A stretch of DNA of 64,000 nt from Pseudomaricurvus alkylphenolicus (GTDB lineage Bacteria > Pseudomonadota > Gammaproteobacteria > Pseudomonadales > Cellvibrionaceae). The notes under the pieces are model-generated. The model was not told the DNA's origin. It worked only from the letters and a program-made list of their open reading frames with translations, and made no database searches. The stretch is taken from positions 62,001 to 126,000 of the forward strand of contig NZ_JAAQPI010000003.1 of assembly GCF_011683955.1 (NCBI RefSeq). Direction: 5' to 3'. Both the position numbers and the translations under genes were made by a program. Of this stretch, positions 1 to 9,281 are shown piece after piece (within the stretch, counting starts at the first letter, position 1; every line of letters starts with the position of its first letter).

Positions 1-1
1 A

Positions 2-136
2 CAACGAAAAATTGACGACCTCCAGCGTCTGCATAAGGCACTATTGGAGATGGCTGATAGATGTAAAGGCGAGAACTACTCTTTGGAACAATGCCCAATT
101 ATCGACGCCCTATTTGAAGACCAAAATGAACAATAA
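2..136 (+). CDS. MerR-family metal-responsive regulator, C-terminal fragment cut by window edge
   Basis: Reading from position 2 gives 44 residues and a stop at 134-136. The peptide contains a dimerisation-helix end and the tail ADRCKGENYSLEQCPIIDAL, typical of the cysteine-bearing C terminus of CadR/PbrR-type MerR regulators. The DNA-binding half lies left of the window. It is followed after 70 bases by a DmeF-like cation exporter on the same strand, so it probably controls that gene in response to Cd, Pb, Zn or Co. The exact metal cannot be told from this fragment. Confidence 0.75.
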   Translation, partial: QRKIDDLQRLHKALLEMADRCKGENYSLEQCPIIDALFEDQNEQ

Positions 137-206
137 TGGCATACAGAGACTAAAACTGATCGCCATCGACTATCATATTGTTGCTCGAATACAGCAGAGA
201 TAACTA

Positions 207-1142
207 ATGCATACAAACGATTTATCCAATTGGCAGCACGACCACACCTTCGGTCAAGATCAAATACGGGCAGGAGAAAAGCGTACACTTTTTGTTGTTA
301 TCCTAACCGCTGTAATGATGGTTATTGAGATCGTTGCGGGTGTTGTCTACGGATCAATGGCCTTGCTGGCGGACGGACTCCATATGGCCTCGCACGCTGC
401 AGCGCTGTGCATATCTCTGTTTGCTTATATTGCCGCTAGGCGACTAGCCAGTGATCGACGTTTCACTTTTGGCACTGGAAAAATAAACAGTTTAGCCGGG
501 TTTGGCAGTGCTATTTTGCTCGCTGGTTTCGCATTGGTAATGGCAACAGAGAGCATCAGTCGGTTGCTTAACCCCGTAACAATTACCTTCAACCAGGCGA
601 TTGTTGTAGCAGTAATTGGGCTAATAGTGAATGGAGTTAGCGCCTGGTTGCTAATGGCAACTCCACATGAACACCATCATGGTCACGATCACCACCACGA
701 CCACAATTTAAAAGCAGCCTATCTACATGTAGTAGCCGATGCATTAACATCATTTATGGCAATCGGCGCATTGCTAGCGGGAAAATATTGGGGGGCGAGC
801 TGGCTAGATCCTACAATGGGTATTGTAGGTGCAATTTTGGTTGCCCGGTGGTCGTTTGGTCTACTGCTCGAAACTGGGCGTGTTCTTCTAGATCAACAAG
901 CTAACGATGAAATTATTGACGAACTAATTAAGTCTATTGAAAAACCTGGAACAGACCGTGTTTCAGATATCCACGTATGGTGCATAGGACATGGTATTTA
1001 CTCCGCTGCGCTTGTCATTATTTCTGATAAACCAATGACACCTGATCACTATCGAACTCTGCTTCCAGTGCAAAGTAACATTGTACATACAACGATTGAA
1101 GTCCATCAGTGCTCTTCTCACGTAAGCAACAAACAAAAATAG
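207..1142 (+). CDS. dmeF: DmeF-type cation diffusion facilitator (CDF) metal exporter
   Basis: This 311-residue protein would be an inner-membrane divalent-cation/proton antiporter. Six hydrophobic segments are visible. The CDF metal site is present as Asp56 and His59 (LLADGLHMASH) in helix 2 and His174 and Asp178 (HVVADALTS) in helix 5. A His-rich cytoplasmic loop (residues 154-166) lies between helices 4 and 5, as in DmeF/CzrB-like exporters, followed by a short C-terminal cytoplasmic domain. A second His/Asp patch occurs at the N terminus. The upstream MerR fragment suggests metal-induced expression. Substrate (Co, Ni, Zn or Cd) is an inference from family. Confidence 0.85.
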   Translation: MHTNDLSNWQHDHTFGQDQIRAGEKRTLFVVILTAVMMVIEIVAGVVYGSMALLADGLHMASHAAALCISLFAYIAARRLASDRRFTFGTGKINSLAGFGSAILLAGFALVMATESISRLLNPVTITFNQAIVVAVIGLIVNGVSAWLLMATPHEHHHGHDHHHDHNLKAAYLHVVADALTSFMAIGALLAGKYWGASWLDPTMGIVGAILVARWSFGLLLETGRVLLDQQANDEIIDELIKSIEKPGTDRVSDIHVWCIGHGIYSAALVIISDKPMTPDHYRTLLPVQSNIVHTTIEVHQCSSHVSNKQK

Positions 1143-1490
1143 ATAAACGTTAGTTTCTTTTTTAAATTGCGCATCTCTTAATGACTGCACTCGTTTTGGT
1201 TTTATTGAAATCCCTAATCCTTTGAAACATGACGATGCGTTCGCGTATCGAAAGCCGTATTAAACTGTCTCCTAATTCGAGCATCACCAAAGACAGCATT
1301 ATTGATTAAATCAGACAATCGACCTTCCATTTTTTCCTGTGTGTTTTTCCCCAAAAGGACTTAAGTGTTATAGCAATATATAAATTTCGACACTACACAC
1401 TTTTAATGTAAAGATGATTGAGCTCTATATTTGGTTGTATGGCCGCAAGACGTCCCTTGGATTACTCGCTCAGTTATTAACAGTCTCGTC
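1143..1490. other. 348-base convergent intergenic region
   Basis: Lies between the CDF exporter (plus) and the antiporter (minus), whose 3' ends face each other. It is AT-rich and holds no recognised gene except a possible 38-codon reading frame on the minus strand at 1214-1330, listed separately. No convincing terminator hairpin was seen. Confidence 0.6.
1214..1330 (-). CDS. Possible small protein of 38 residues, unknown
   Basis: An ATG at 1328-1330 is preceded by AGGAAAAA, a plausible ribosome binding site, and opens a 38-codon frame starting MEGRLSDLINNAVFGD and ending HRHVSKD. It is charged, with no signal peptide or membrane segment. It could be a remnant of a larger deleted gene or a real small protein. 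I do not recognise it. Confidence 0.3.
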   Translation of the reverse strand: MEGRLSDLINNAVFGDARIRRQFNTAFDTRTHRHVSKD

Positions 1491-2693
1491 CTATGTAAAA
1501 CGACCAAATCGGCGGTAATAAAGCTTGATCCAAAAAGGCGAAAGCAGCGTCGTATAAGCGATCACCATAATCAGTGATGTATACATATCACCTCTGATAA
1601 CGCCAGCGGCACTGCCAAGACCGGCGAAAATCAAACCCACTTCACCCCTGGGTACCATTGCCATACCCACTACAATACGTCGCGGAAAGGGCTCTGCAAT
1701 CAACAGTGCTCCGGCAAACTTGCTCCCAATGGCTACTATCGCCAGTGTTAGCGACATGCCCCAGAAAAACCACGAACCCCAATCAACTTGGCGAAGATCT
1801 AGGGATAAACCGATCATCACAAAGAAAATTGGGGTAAATAACTGTACGATCGGTTTCATCTGGCTTTCGATTTTGCGGGCAAAGGCTGTATCAGTTTTTA
1901 CCGTCAGGCCGAAGGGAAGAAAAAACCGGCGTGACAGTGCTAGGCCTGCAGCAAAGCCTCCTAGTAGCTCCGGCGCACCAAACAGGTGTGCCAACCAGGC
2001 AAAAAACAGTACCAGGGAAACAATGGTGACTGGAATTAACCCTGGATTGTCAATTCGTTTGTCCAATTTACCAATAACCGATGACATCAATTTGGCCAGC
2101 ACCGGAGCGGTTAGGAAGAAGATGCTAATGTATGCCAAAACCTTAAAGGTATTAATCCAGTTGATCTCACCGGTCATTGAGAACTCATAGAGTATTGCGA
2201 GTAATATCACCCCAAAGAGATCATCCAGTACAGCAGCTCCCAAAGTAATTTGTCCCTCAGGGCTGTTCTGCCGATGAACATCCGTCAAAGTACGCACCGT
2301 AATGCCTATACTGGTGGCAGTTAGGGTGCCGCCCACAAACAGAGAAACCAGCATGGATTGCTGAAATAAAAAGTATGTTACCCCGTAGCCAAAAAGAAAG
2401 GGCGTGATAAAACCGCCTAATGCTACCATGGTGGCTTTGCGGCCGACATTTAGTAGCTTACCCATGTCGGTTTCTAGGCCGACTTCGAACAAGAGAAGAA
2501 TAACACCAATTTCCGCAAGTACCCGTATCGGTTCATTGGGTTCCACCCAAGCCAATAGGCTTGGGCCGATTATAATGCCTGCCAATAATTCACCGATAAC
2601 ACTGGGGGCGCCTAGGGTTGCAACCAGTTCGCCGACTACACGAGCGGCTACCAGTATGATTAGCAATTGCAGTAAAAACGTATGCGGTTCCAT
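1491..2693 (-). CDS. CPA2-family cation:proton antiporter (Kef/Na+-H+ exchanger type)
   Basis: A 400-residue polytopic membrane protein with about 11-12 hydrophobic segments. The N-terminal helices carry ATLGAPSVIGELLAGIIIGPSLL, and the region LGAAVLDDLFGVILLAIL holds the paired aspartates expected of the ion-binding site in CPA2 exchangers. It lacks the cytoplasmic TrkA-N/RCK domain of full KefB/KefC. It sits at the 3' end of the cus gene group on the same strand, 64 bases after the truncated channel gene. It may be co-transcribed. A link to metal or pH stress is inferred from context only. Confidence 0.85.
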   Translation of the reverse strand: MEPHTFLLQLLIILVAARVVGELVATLGAPSVIGELLAGIIIGPSLLAWVEPNEPIRVLAEIGVILLLFEVGLETDMGKLLNVGRKATMVALGGFITPFLFGYGVTYFLFQQSMLVSLFVGGTLTATSIGITVRTLTDVHRQNSPEGQITLGAAVLDDLFGVILLAILYEFSMTGEINWINTFKVLAYISIFFLTAPVLAKLMSSVIGKLDKRIDNPGLIPVTIVSLVLFFAWLAHLFGAPELLGGFAAGLALSRRFFLPFGLTVKTDTAFARKIESQMKPIVQLFTPIFFVMIGLSLDLRQVDWGSWFFWGMSLTLAIVAIGSKFAGALLIAEPFPRRIVVGMAMVPRGEVGLIFAGLGSAAGVIRGDMYTSLIMVIAYTTLLSPFWIKLYYRRFGRFT

Positions 2694-2757
2694 TGCGAAT
2701 CCCGAGATAAGTAGTCGTGTCTTGGAGAAGACTGTCGACTAACTTTTATAAGCTGTT

Positions 2758-3111
2758 TTAAAGCGCTTCCATGGCAGTAATAAACCGAATGTGGCTTTCT
2801 GGCTGAATATCTCCCAAACCCAAAGCCGTGTAGACGGCACCCTGATAATATAAATAACTCATAGCATCAGTGACTGGTGAACCTCGAAAAATGCCCAGCT
2901 CAAATGAGGATACTGACAAGCTGTAAGTGACTGCGTAGATGCCAATTTCTACAATATGTGTAAGAAACAACACAACAACAATCACTAACACCTGCGTGTG
3001 TGTTGGCAGGTTAAGCTTAGGCGTATTTGTACCCAGCCAAAGCAACACCCGGTAGCGAAACACAAAGGTAACTGCAACCAGGGCAAACGCCAACACAACA
3101 GCCAATATCAC
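2758..3111 (-). CDS. Truncated two-helix potassium-channel-like protein
   Basis: The GTG start at 3111 overlaps the cusA stop codon as GTGA, so it is translationally coupled to the efflux pump. It encodes 117 residues: two hydrophobic helices around a pore loop with YTALGLGDIQP, close to the TxGxGD filter of ion-channel-2 family proteins. Family members normally continue past RFITAMEAL into a second membrane helix. Here a stop follows immediately, so the inner helix is missing. It is either a decayed gene or a shortened version. Function is uncertain. Confidence 0.65.
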   Translation of the reverse strand: MILAVVLAFALVAVTFVFRYRVLLWLGTNTPKLNLPTHTQVLVIVVVLFLTHIVEIGIYAVTYSLSVSSFELGIFRGSPVTDAMSYLYYQGAVYTALGLGDIQPESHIRFITAMEAL

Positions 3112-6100
3112 GCAGAATCCCCTCCTTCTCGAATTTTTGGAAGGGTTTCGGAAACCAAGAAATCTGTCTTTCTTCTCTCCTGAAACTGCAAAATAAAGCT
3201 ATAAATAACCGGCAATACCAATAGGTTTAACACCATAACGGTCAGCATTCCGCCCAGCATCGGCGCGGCAATGCGGTGAGTAACATCCGATCCGGTACCA
3301 CTACTTAACATGATGGGAATTAACCCCGCCATCGTAGAGATCGCCGTCATAGCCACAGGTCGTACACGCTTTGATGTCGCCGACAGTACGGCATTTCTAA
3401 TTTCATCAAACGTCAAAATACCCTGAGAAGCAGCACGCCGCTTAGCGATTTCTGTATCGATAAAACTCAATACAAGCACACCAATCTCCGCAGCCATTCC
3501 CGCCAACGCAATAAACCCCACAGCCACAGCAACTGACATGTTGTAATCATTGATATAAACAAGCCAGATGCCACCAACCAAACCAAACGGAATCGATATC
3601 ATCACAACTAGCGGCTCGGTGATGTTGCGGAAATTGAAATAGAGTAATAGAAAAATAATCAGCAGTGTTGCAGGTGCCACAATGCTCAAGCGCGCTGCGG
3701 CACGCTCCATGTACTCAAATTGCCCTGACCAAGTGATCGTATAGCCCGCAGGCACTGTGACCTGCTCCTTCAGGACACGCTTAGCCTTGGCAACATAGCC
3801 ACCGATATCCGAGGTTGAAATATCAACATATATCCAAGCATTAGGACGCGCGTCTTCACTTTTAATAACCGGTGGGCCACGCTGATAATCAATATCCGCG
3901 ACCATGGCCAGCGGAATTTGCGTACCTGTTGGAGTGGGTATCAATACCCTTTTTAGCGTCTCCATGTCATCACGTAATTCACGCGGGTACCGTAGATTCA
4001 CCGGATACCGCTCAAGCCCCTCGACCGTTTCAGTGATATTCATGCCCCCGATAGCGCTTTGAATAATATCTTGCACGGCACCTACGGTAAGACCATAGCG
4101 CGCTGCACTCTCCCGGTTGATTTCAAAGTCAAGGTAATAACCACCCACTGCTCGGTCGCCGAAGGCTGAGGTTGTTTCCGGCAGCGTTTTCATGGCTTGC
4201 TCAATATCCTGGGAAACCTGTTGAAGAACATTGAGATCAGGCCCCGACACCTTGATACCAATAGGTGTTTTAATACCTGTCGATAGCATGTCGATACGGG
4301 TTTTGATCGGCATCGTCCAGGCATTCGCTAAACCGGGAAACTGTATTGCCTGATCCATTTCATTCATCAAATCCTTGGTCGTTTTTGAGGGATCGGGCCA
4401 CTCCTCCTTGGGCTTAAGTCGTACCGTGGTTTCGATCATCGCCAGAGGCGCAGAGTCAGTCGCTGTCTCAGCCCTTCCAACTTTGCCGAATACATGGTGT
4501 ACCTCAGGAAATGTCGAGAGGATCTTATCGGTCTGCTGCAGCAACTCCTTGGCTTTAGTAATTGATATACCCGGAAATGTAGTTGGCATATAGAGGATGT
4601 CACCCTCATCCAGGGGCGGCATAAATTCACTACCCAGCTTTGAATAGGGGTAATAAGTAGCTGCCAACAAACCTACCGCTAAAATCAGTGTGACACTCCG
4701 CCAACGCATGGCGAGCTTCAGGGCAGGCCCATGAATGGCATGGAGTGCGCGATTAATCGGGTTCTTATGCTCGGCCACAATCTTACCGCGCAATAAATAT
4801 CCCATCATCACAGGAACAAGGGTAATCGCCAGAATGGCTGATGCTGCCATCGCGTAGGTTGCAGTAAAGGCCAGTGGACTAAATAATCGCCCTTCTTGCG
4901 CCTGCATGGTGAAGATGGGCAGGAATGAGACGGTGATAACGAGCAGCGAAAAAAACAACGCTGGCCCTACTTCCTGACAAGACGCCCCTATCGTCTTCCA
5001 ACGTTCATCCAGGGTCAGCTCACTTCCCTTATCTTCACGGGCCTCGGCTAAACGGCTATGAGCATTTTCCACCATCACAATCGCCCCATCGACCATGGTG
5101 CCAATGGTGATCGCTATCCCCCCCAACGACATAATGTTGGCATTCAGCCCTTGAATACGCATGACGATAAAGGCCATCAGGATTCCCAAGGGTAGCGTAA
5201 TAATCGCCACAAACGCTGATCGCGCGTGTAACAAAAACAAGATCACAACCAAGCTGACGATAACCAGCTCCTGAAAGAGCGAGGTATTCAGGCTTTTAAC
5301 AGCTCGCTCAATCAAGTCACCACGGTCATACACGGGAACAATTTCAACCCCGTCCGGCAATCCAGCTTTCAGCTCTTCCAGTTTGGCACGGACAGCCTGA
5401 ATGGTCGCTAACGCGTTTTCGCCAAAGCGCATAATGACAACGCCACCAGCTACCTCTCCTTCACCATTAAGGTCAACCAACCCCCGGCGAAGCTCGGGAC
5501 CAATTTGCACATGCGCTACATCTTGAAGCCGGATAGGTGTGCCATCTTTGTCCACACTCACGGGGATACTATTGAGGTCATCAATTGACTGTATATACCC
5601 CAATCCACGAACCATATATTCCGTTTCAGCCATCTCCACCAGACGGCCACCCACATCCTTGTTGGACATTTTGATGGCCATCTTGATCTTATTCAGCGGT
5701 ATGTTGTAACGCAGCAAAGCATTGGGGTCGACTTCAACCTGATACTGTTTAACGTAACCGCCAACCGATGCAACTTCAGAGACACCTTCTACCGTTTGTA
5801 GTGGGTAACGCAAATACCAGTCCTGCAATGAACGTAATTGGGACAAGTCATGCTTACCGGTTTTATCGACCAGGGCATATTCGTATACCCAACCTACCCC
5901 CGTGGCATCTGGCCCTAATGTTGGCGTAATTCCTTGAGGTAATCGGCCACTGACATAGTTAATAGATTCCAGCACGCGCGAGCGAGCCCAATACATATCA
6001 GTGCCATCTTCGAAGATGATGTACACAAAGGAAAAACCAAAAAAGGAGTACCCTCTAACCACCTTGGTTCGTGGCACAGCCAGCATTGATGTCGTTAGAG

Positions 6101-6308
6101 GGTATGTGACCTGATCTTCAACCACCTGAGGTGATTGCCCAGGGTACTCAGTAAATATAATGACCTGAACATCCGACAAATCAGGAATCGCGTCCAGCGG
6201 TGCATTTTTGTAAGCAAAAATGCCAACGAGCGAGATGATCACTGCCGCAATCAACACCATGAATCGATCACGCAGGGAGGCATTGATAATGGCGTTAATC
6301 ATGTTCAT
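3108..6308 (-). CDS. cusA: CusA-type copper/silver RND efflux pump
   Basis: This 1066-residue protein is the inner-membrane proton/substrate antiporter of a tripartite heavy-metal efflux system. The 12-helix RND layout with two large periplasmic loops is visible. The helix-4 segment GGIAITIGTMVDGAIVMVENAH is of the monovalent-metal (Cus) type rather than Czc. The three methionines of the CusA metal site have counterparts in LYMPTT, APLAMIETT and RIDMLSTGIK. The start overlaps the end of cusB by 14 bases, and the downstream channel-like gene overlaps its stop. The order is cusC-cusB-cusA, one operon. Confidence 0.93.
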   Translation of the reverse strand: MNMINAIINASLRDRFMVLIAAVIISLVGIFAYKNAPLDAIPDLSDVQVIIFTEYPGQSPQVVEDQVTYPLTTSMLAVPRTKVVRGYSFFGFSFVYIIFEDGTDMYWARSRVLESINYVSGRLPQGITPTLGPDATGVGWVYEYALVDKTGKHDLSQLRSLQDWYLRYPLQTVEGVSEVASVGGYVKQYQVEVDPNALLRYNIPLNKIKMAIKMSNKDVGGRLVEMAETEYMVRGLGYIQSIDDLNSIPVSVDKDGTPIRLQDVAHVQIGPELRRGLVDLNGEGEVAGGVVIMRFGENALATIQAVRAKLEELKAGLPDGVEIVPVYDRGDLIERAVKSLNTSLFQELVIVSLVVILFLLHARSAFVAIITLPLGILMAFIVMRIQGLNANIMSLGGIAITIGTMVDGAIVMVENAHSRLAEAREDKGSELTLDERWKTIGASCQEVGPALFFSLLVITVSFLPIFTMQAQEGRLFSPLAFTATYAMAASAILAITLVPVMMGYLLRGKIVAEHKNPINRALHAIHGPALKLAMRWRSVTLILAVGLLAATYYPYSKLGSEFMPPLDEGDILYMPTTFPGISITKAKELLQQTDKILSTFPEVHHVFGKVGRAETATDSAPLAMIETTVRLKPKEEWPDPSKTTKDLMNEMDQAIQFPGLANAWTMPIKTRIDMLSTGIKTPIGIKVSGPDLNVLQQVSQDIEQAMKTLPETTSAFGDRAVGGYYLDFEINRESAARYGLTVGAVQDIIQSAIGGMNITETVEGLERYPVNLRYPRELRDDMETLKRVLIPTPTGTQIPLAMVADIDYQRGPPVIKSEDARPNAWIYVDISTSDIGGYVAKAKRVLKEQVTVPAGYTITWSGQFEYMERAAARLSIVAPATLLIIFLLLYFNFRNITEPLVVMISIPFGLVGGIWLVYINDYNMSVAVAVGFIALAGMAAEIGVLVLSFIDTEIAKRRAASQGILTFDEIRNAVLSATSKRVRPVAMTAISTMAGLIPIMLSSGTGSDVTHRIAAPMLGGMLTVMVLNLLVLPVIYSFILQFQERRKTDFLVSETLPKIREGGDSA

Positions 6309-7812
6309 GGACTCCGTGTGCTGAATGATCCACCTGTTTACTCATATCCATCTCGGAATGATCTTCCATATTCTCAGAGCCATGATTCATACCTGTATGG
6401 TCTTCCATACGATGGGAACCTTCTTCTCCGTCTGTTGCGGAATCCTGCGAGGCCTCCATCATTTTGGCCGTTGCTTCACGCAGCTTGGATTCAGAGTCCA
6501 CCAGGAACTGGGCTGAGGTCACCACCTCTTCACCCGCACTGACGCCATCCAGTACCGCAACTTTGCCACTGGACTCAACACCAAGTTCGACCATACGAGG
6601 CTCAAATTTGCCAGGTTCTCTAACCACAAATACCTGCGGACGCCCACCGGATCGAATCACCGCTTCAGCCGGAATCACCACCGCATTACTTTGCTCATCC
6701 GACTTAATGCTGACTTCTGCAAACATATCAGGTCGTAATAGCAGTTCCCGGTTATCAAACACGAGGCGAACTTTCGTGGTTCGTGTCTTTGATTCTGCAT
6801 AGGGGTAGATGTACTGAAGCGAGCCTTTAAAGGTCTTGCCCGGCACAGATGCCAAAGTCATCTCGACTTCATCACCAATTTTTACCCAAGGTAGCTCATA
6901 CTCGTACACATCGGCGTAAACCCAGACCTGGCTTAGATCGACCATCATGTACAGCTCAGTCTTTGGCGTCACATACTGCCCCTGGCGCGACCCTATACGA
7001 ATCACTGTACCGGACACAGGAGAATGAATATGGAGACTCTTCTTTATCTCACGGCTCTGTTCCAACTCCTGAATTTGATGTTCGGTAACATCCAACAATT
7101 GAAGCCGTTCACGAGAACTTTTTGCCAAATCCCGCGCCCCTTGCTTAATTTCTTCAAAGGGACTTTTTTCAAGTGCATTCAAATTGTTCAGAGCCAACAA
7201 ATATTCCTGTTGAGCTGAAACCAATTTGGGGGAATAAATGCTTAGCAGGATGTCATCCTCAGCAACGTTCTGCCCGGTCTTATCGACACGTATGTCCTCA
7301 ATCCATCCCTCAACTTTAGGGTGTAGTCGAGCCATACGTTCTTCATTAAAGTCGACCCTTCCCACAGCACGAATGGTTCGGCTAATCGCTGTCTGCTGGG
7401 CCGTCGCGGTACGAACGCCAATGTTTTGTACAATCACCGGATCGATCTTGACGGTACCCACAGCCTCACTGGATTCTTCGTCGGCATATACAGGCACGTA
7501 ATCCATACCCATCGAATCTTTGGCGGGTACAGGTGATGTCACAGAAGGATTCATCGGGTTTCTATAAAAGAGTATTTTCCGCTCCGAAGGTTTGTCATCC
7601 TCATCTGCGTAGACTGGTATATAGTCCATGCCCATTGAATCCTTCGCTGGTACAGGCGAAGTAATACTGGGATTCATTGGATTACGATAAAAAATAGGCT
7701 TTTTTTCGTCAATCGGCACAGTAGTAGCGCCACCCCTATCGGATAGCCAATATCCAGCCCCTAGCCCGATACCGAGCATTAGCACGGCGATAATAAGTGT
7801 CGATTTATTCAT
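6295..7812 (-). CDS. cusB: CusB-type periplasmic adaptor with two N-terminal metal-binding repeats
   Basis: A 505-residue membrane-fusion protein linking CusA and CusC across the periplasm. A signal-anchor helix (about residues 5-24) is followed by two nearly identical heavy-metal-binding domains (about 41-70 and 81-110), each with YRNPMNPS and KDSMGMDY. These methionines resemble the binding sites that hand Cu(I)/Ag(I) to CusA. Barrel-sandwich, hairpin and beta-barrel domains follow. The C terminus is rich in Met and His (MEDHTGMNHGSENMEDH). Most homologues have one such domain, so the tandem copy is notable. It overlaps both neighbours. Confidence 0.92.
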   Translation of the reverse strand: MNKSTLIIAVLMLGIGLGAGYWLSDRGGATTVPIDEKKPIFYRNPMNPSITSPVPAKDSMGMDYIPVYADEDDKPSERKILFYRNPMNPSVTSPVPAKDSMGMDYVPVYADEESSEAVGTVKIDPVIVQNIGVRTATAQQTAISRTIRAVGRVDFNEERMARLHPKVEGWIEDIRVDKTGQNVAEDDILLSIYSPKLVSAQQEYLLALNNLNALEKSPFEEIKQGARDLAKSSRERLQLLDVTEHQIQELEQSREIKKSLHIHSPVSGTVIRIGSRQGQYVTPKTELYMMVDLSQVWVYADVYEYELPWVKIGDEVEMTLASVPGKTFKGSLQYIYPYAESKTRTTKVRLVFDNRELLLRPDMFAEVSIKSDEQSNAVVIPAEAVIRSGGRPQVFVVREPGKFEPRMVELGVESSGKVAVLDGVSAGEEVVTSAQFLVDSESKLREATAKMMEASQDSATDGEEGSHRMEDHTGMNHGSENMEDHSEMDMSKQVDHSAHGVHEHD

Positions 7813-9172
7813 AAACAGATTCCTCGCCGACAGCGGCCTCCAGGCGTGCTAATGCTTGTTTAGCATCACTCAACGCCTTCCAATATTGCAATTCATAGTT
7901 AAAGAGAGTCATTTGACTGCGCACCAGATTAAGAAAATCGACTTCACTGACCTGATATCCTGCCAACATGGATTGAACGGTTTGTTGTGCTTGTGGAATG
8001 ATGCCACTGCCATACAGTGAAAATTGCTGCTTGGCTTCTTGATAATCTGTAACCGCAGAAGATATAGCTGCCGTTACTAGGCCCTTCTCATCCAGCAAGG
8101 CATAGCGATTCATTTGCAGCTCACTGCTTCTTTGTGAAACAGCTTTGGACTGTTTACGCCCGGAATAAAGTGGAACTTTTACACCCACCATGACGGAAAA
8201 GAAATCTGATCTCGACCCGCCCATAGGAGGTGGGTTGTCTCCGGTTCGATCACCGTAAGTAACCCCCAGTTTGAAATCGGGGTAATAGTCTCGCTTAGCC
8301 AAATCCAGACGTGACTGGGCGGCTTCGATTTTGGTTTCCATTTGTTTGAGGAGTGGACGCGAAGATTCAGCTTGCAGATAAAGCGTGCTCTCATCAGCCA
8401 AAGCCGGCATTGACTTGGAAACCTGGTCAGGCAAGACAATGACATCATTAGCTGGCCTATCCATTAGGATATTGAGTTTTATCACCTGATTGCGACGTAT
8501 CGCCCTCAACTGAATTTCTTGATCCATCAATCTGGAAAGCTCTAACTGAGCCAGTAGTACGTCCTGCTGCAACCCCTTTCCTGTTTCGTACTTGGTTTGT
8601 GCAACCGTAATAAATTGTCGAAGTAAGGCTTGGTTGTTTTTTACTGTATCCAAAGCGCGATCTAGATAATAAAGTTGCCACCATTTGCTTTTCACATTCT
8701 TCACAAGCTGCAATCGCACCTCATCGACTGAATGCCCAGCTGCTTTCGCGTCATATTCAGCAGCCTCCTCCTTTAGGCCCAGCTTTCCCGGAAAAGGAAT
8801 AACCTGACTGACACCTACCTGAAGCTGAGTCATGGGCTCTTGGTCCCTGTCAAAGGTATCAGTAGGAAAATTCATGGCATTCAGACTGACCATAGGGTCC
8901 GGCAGAGTACCAACTTGAGACGGCACTTCTAACAGGGCTTTATAGCGTTCTTGCACTTCGGCCAGATTTGGATTGTCACTGACAGCCACTTCTACTGCCG
9001 AATTTTCATTTAACACCACGGGGTTGACTTCATCGGCATACAAGTTGTCAGCCGCAATAAGGAGCGGCGCTATAGCTAATAACAATTTGTATCTACGCAA
9101 AAACACTCTCCTCCTAAACATCATCATGAAAGGAGGTTTGCCACTTGAAGCAAACTGCTTTATTTGTCTCAT
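7805..9172 (-). CDS. cusC: TolC-family outer-membrane efflux channel (CusC type)
   Basis: The 455-residue protein forms the outer-membrane tunnel of the Cus pump. After a basic N terminus and a hydrophobic signal segment (about residues 28-46, ending near LYADE) come two TolC repeats with long helical stretches. Several start codons are possible: the ATG at 9172 and a cluster of ATGs 15 codons later. None has a strong ribosome binding site, so the N terminus is uncertain. Its 3' end overlaps cusB by 8 bases. Confidence 0.88.
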   Translation of the reverse strand: MRQIKQFASSGKPPFMMMFRRRVFLRRYKLLLAIAPLLIAADNLYADEVNPVVLNENSAVEVAVSDNPNLAEVQERYKALLEVPSQVGTLPDPMVSLNAMNFPTDTFDRDQEPMTQLQVGVSQVIPFPGKLGLKEEAAEYDAKAAGHSVDEVRLQLVKNVKSKWWQLYYLDRALDTVKNNQALLRQFITVAQTKYETGKGLQQDVLLAQLELSRLMDQEIQLRAIRRNQVIKLNILMDRPANDVIVLPDQVSKSMPALADESTLYLQAESSRPLLKQMETKIEAAQSRLDLAKRDYYPDFKLGVTYGDRTGDNPPPMGGSRSDFFSVMVGVKVPLYSGRKQSKAVSQRSSELQMNRYALLDEKGLVTAAISSAVTDYQEAKQQFSLYGSGIIPQAQQTVQSMLAGYQVSEVDFLNLVRSQMTLFNYELQYWKALSDAKQALARLEAAVGEESVYE

Positions 9173-9196
9173 ACGGCTTTATTCTCCCATGACAAG

Positions 9197-9239
9197 ATGC
9201 TTCCTCTCAGGTGGTCGCCATCCACCTTGGAGGAAGCAT
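9197..9239 (-). promoter_or_regulatory. Strong hairpin in the cusC leader
   Basis: ATGCTTCCTC (9197-9206) pairs perfectly with GAGGAAGCAT (9230-9239), and an inner GGTGG/CCACC pair extends the stem. It lies 25 bases upstream of the first possible cusC start. No T-run follows in either direction, so it is more likely a leader structure or protein-binding dyad than a terminator. Confidence 0.5.
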
Positions 9240-9240
9240 G

Positions 9241-9264
9241 AAAATTTCGCCTTTCAAAAAGGCG
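9241..9264 (-). terminator. Probable intrinsic terminator after the small lipoprotein gene
   Basis: On the minus strand CGCCTTT and AAAGGCG form a 7-bp stem with a 3-base loop (9248-9264), followed by AAATTTT. It lies just past the lipoprotein stop at 9282 and before the cusC leader. Confidence 0.5.
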
Positions 9265-9281
9265 CCTGCTGTCTTTAGTCA

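Noticed and set aside
1720-2190. Long plus-strand frame opposite the antiporter gene
   Set aside because: Antisense shadow of a well-supported membrane protein; composition is basic and Ser/Thr/Arg-rich as expected of a reverse frame.
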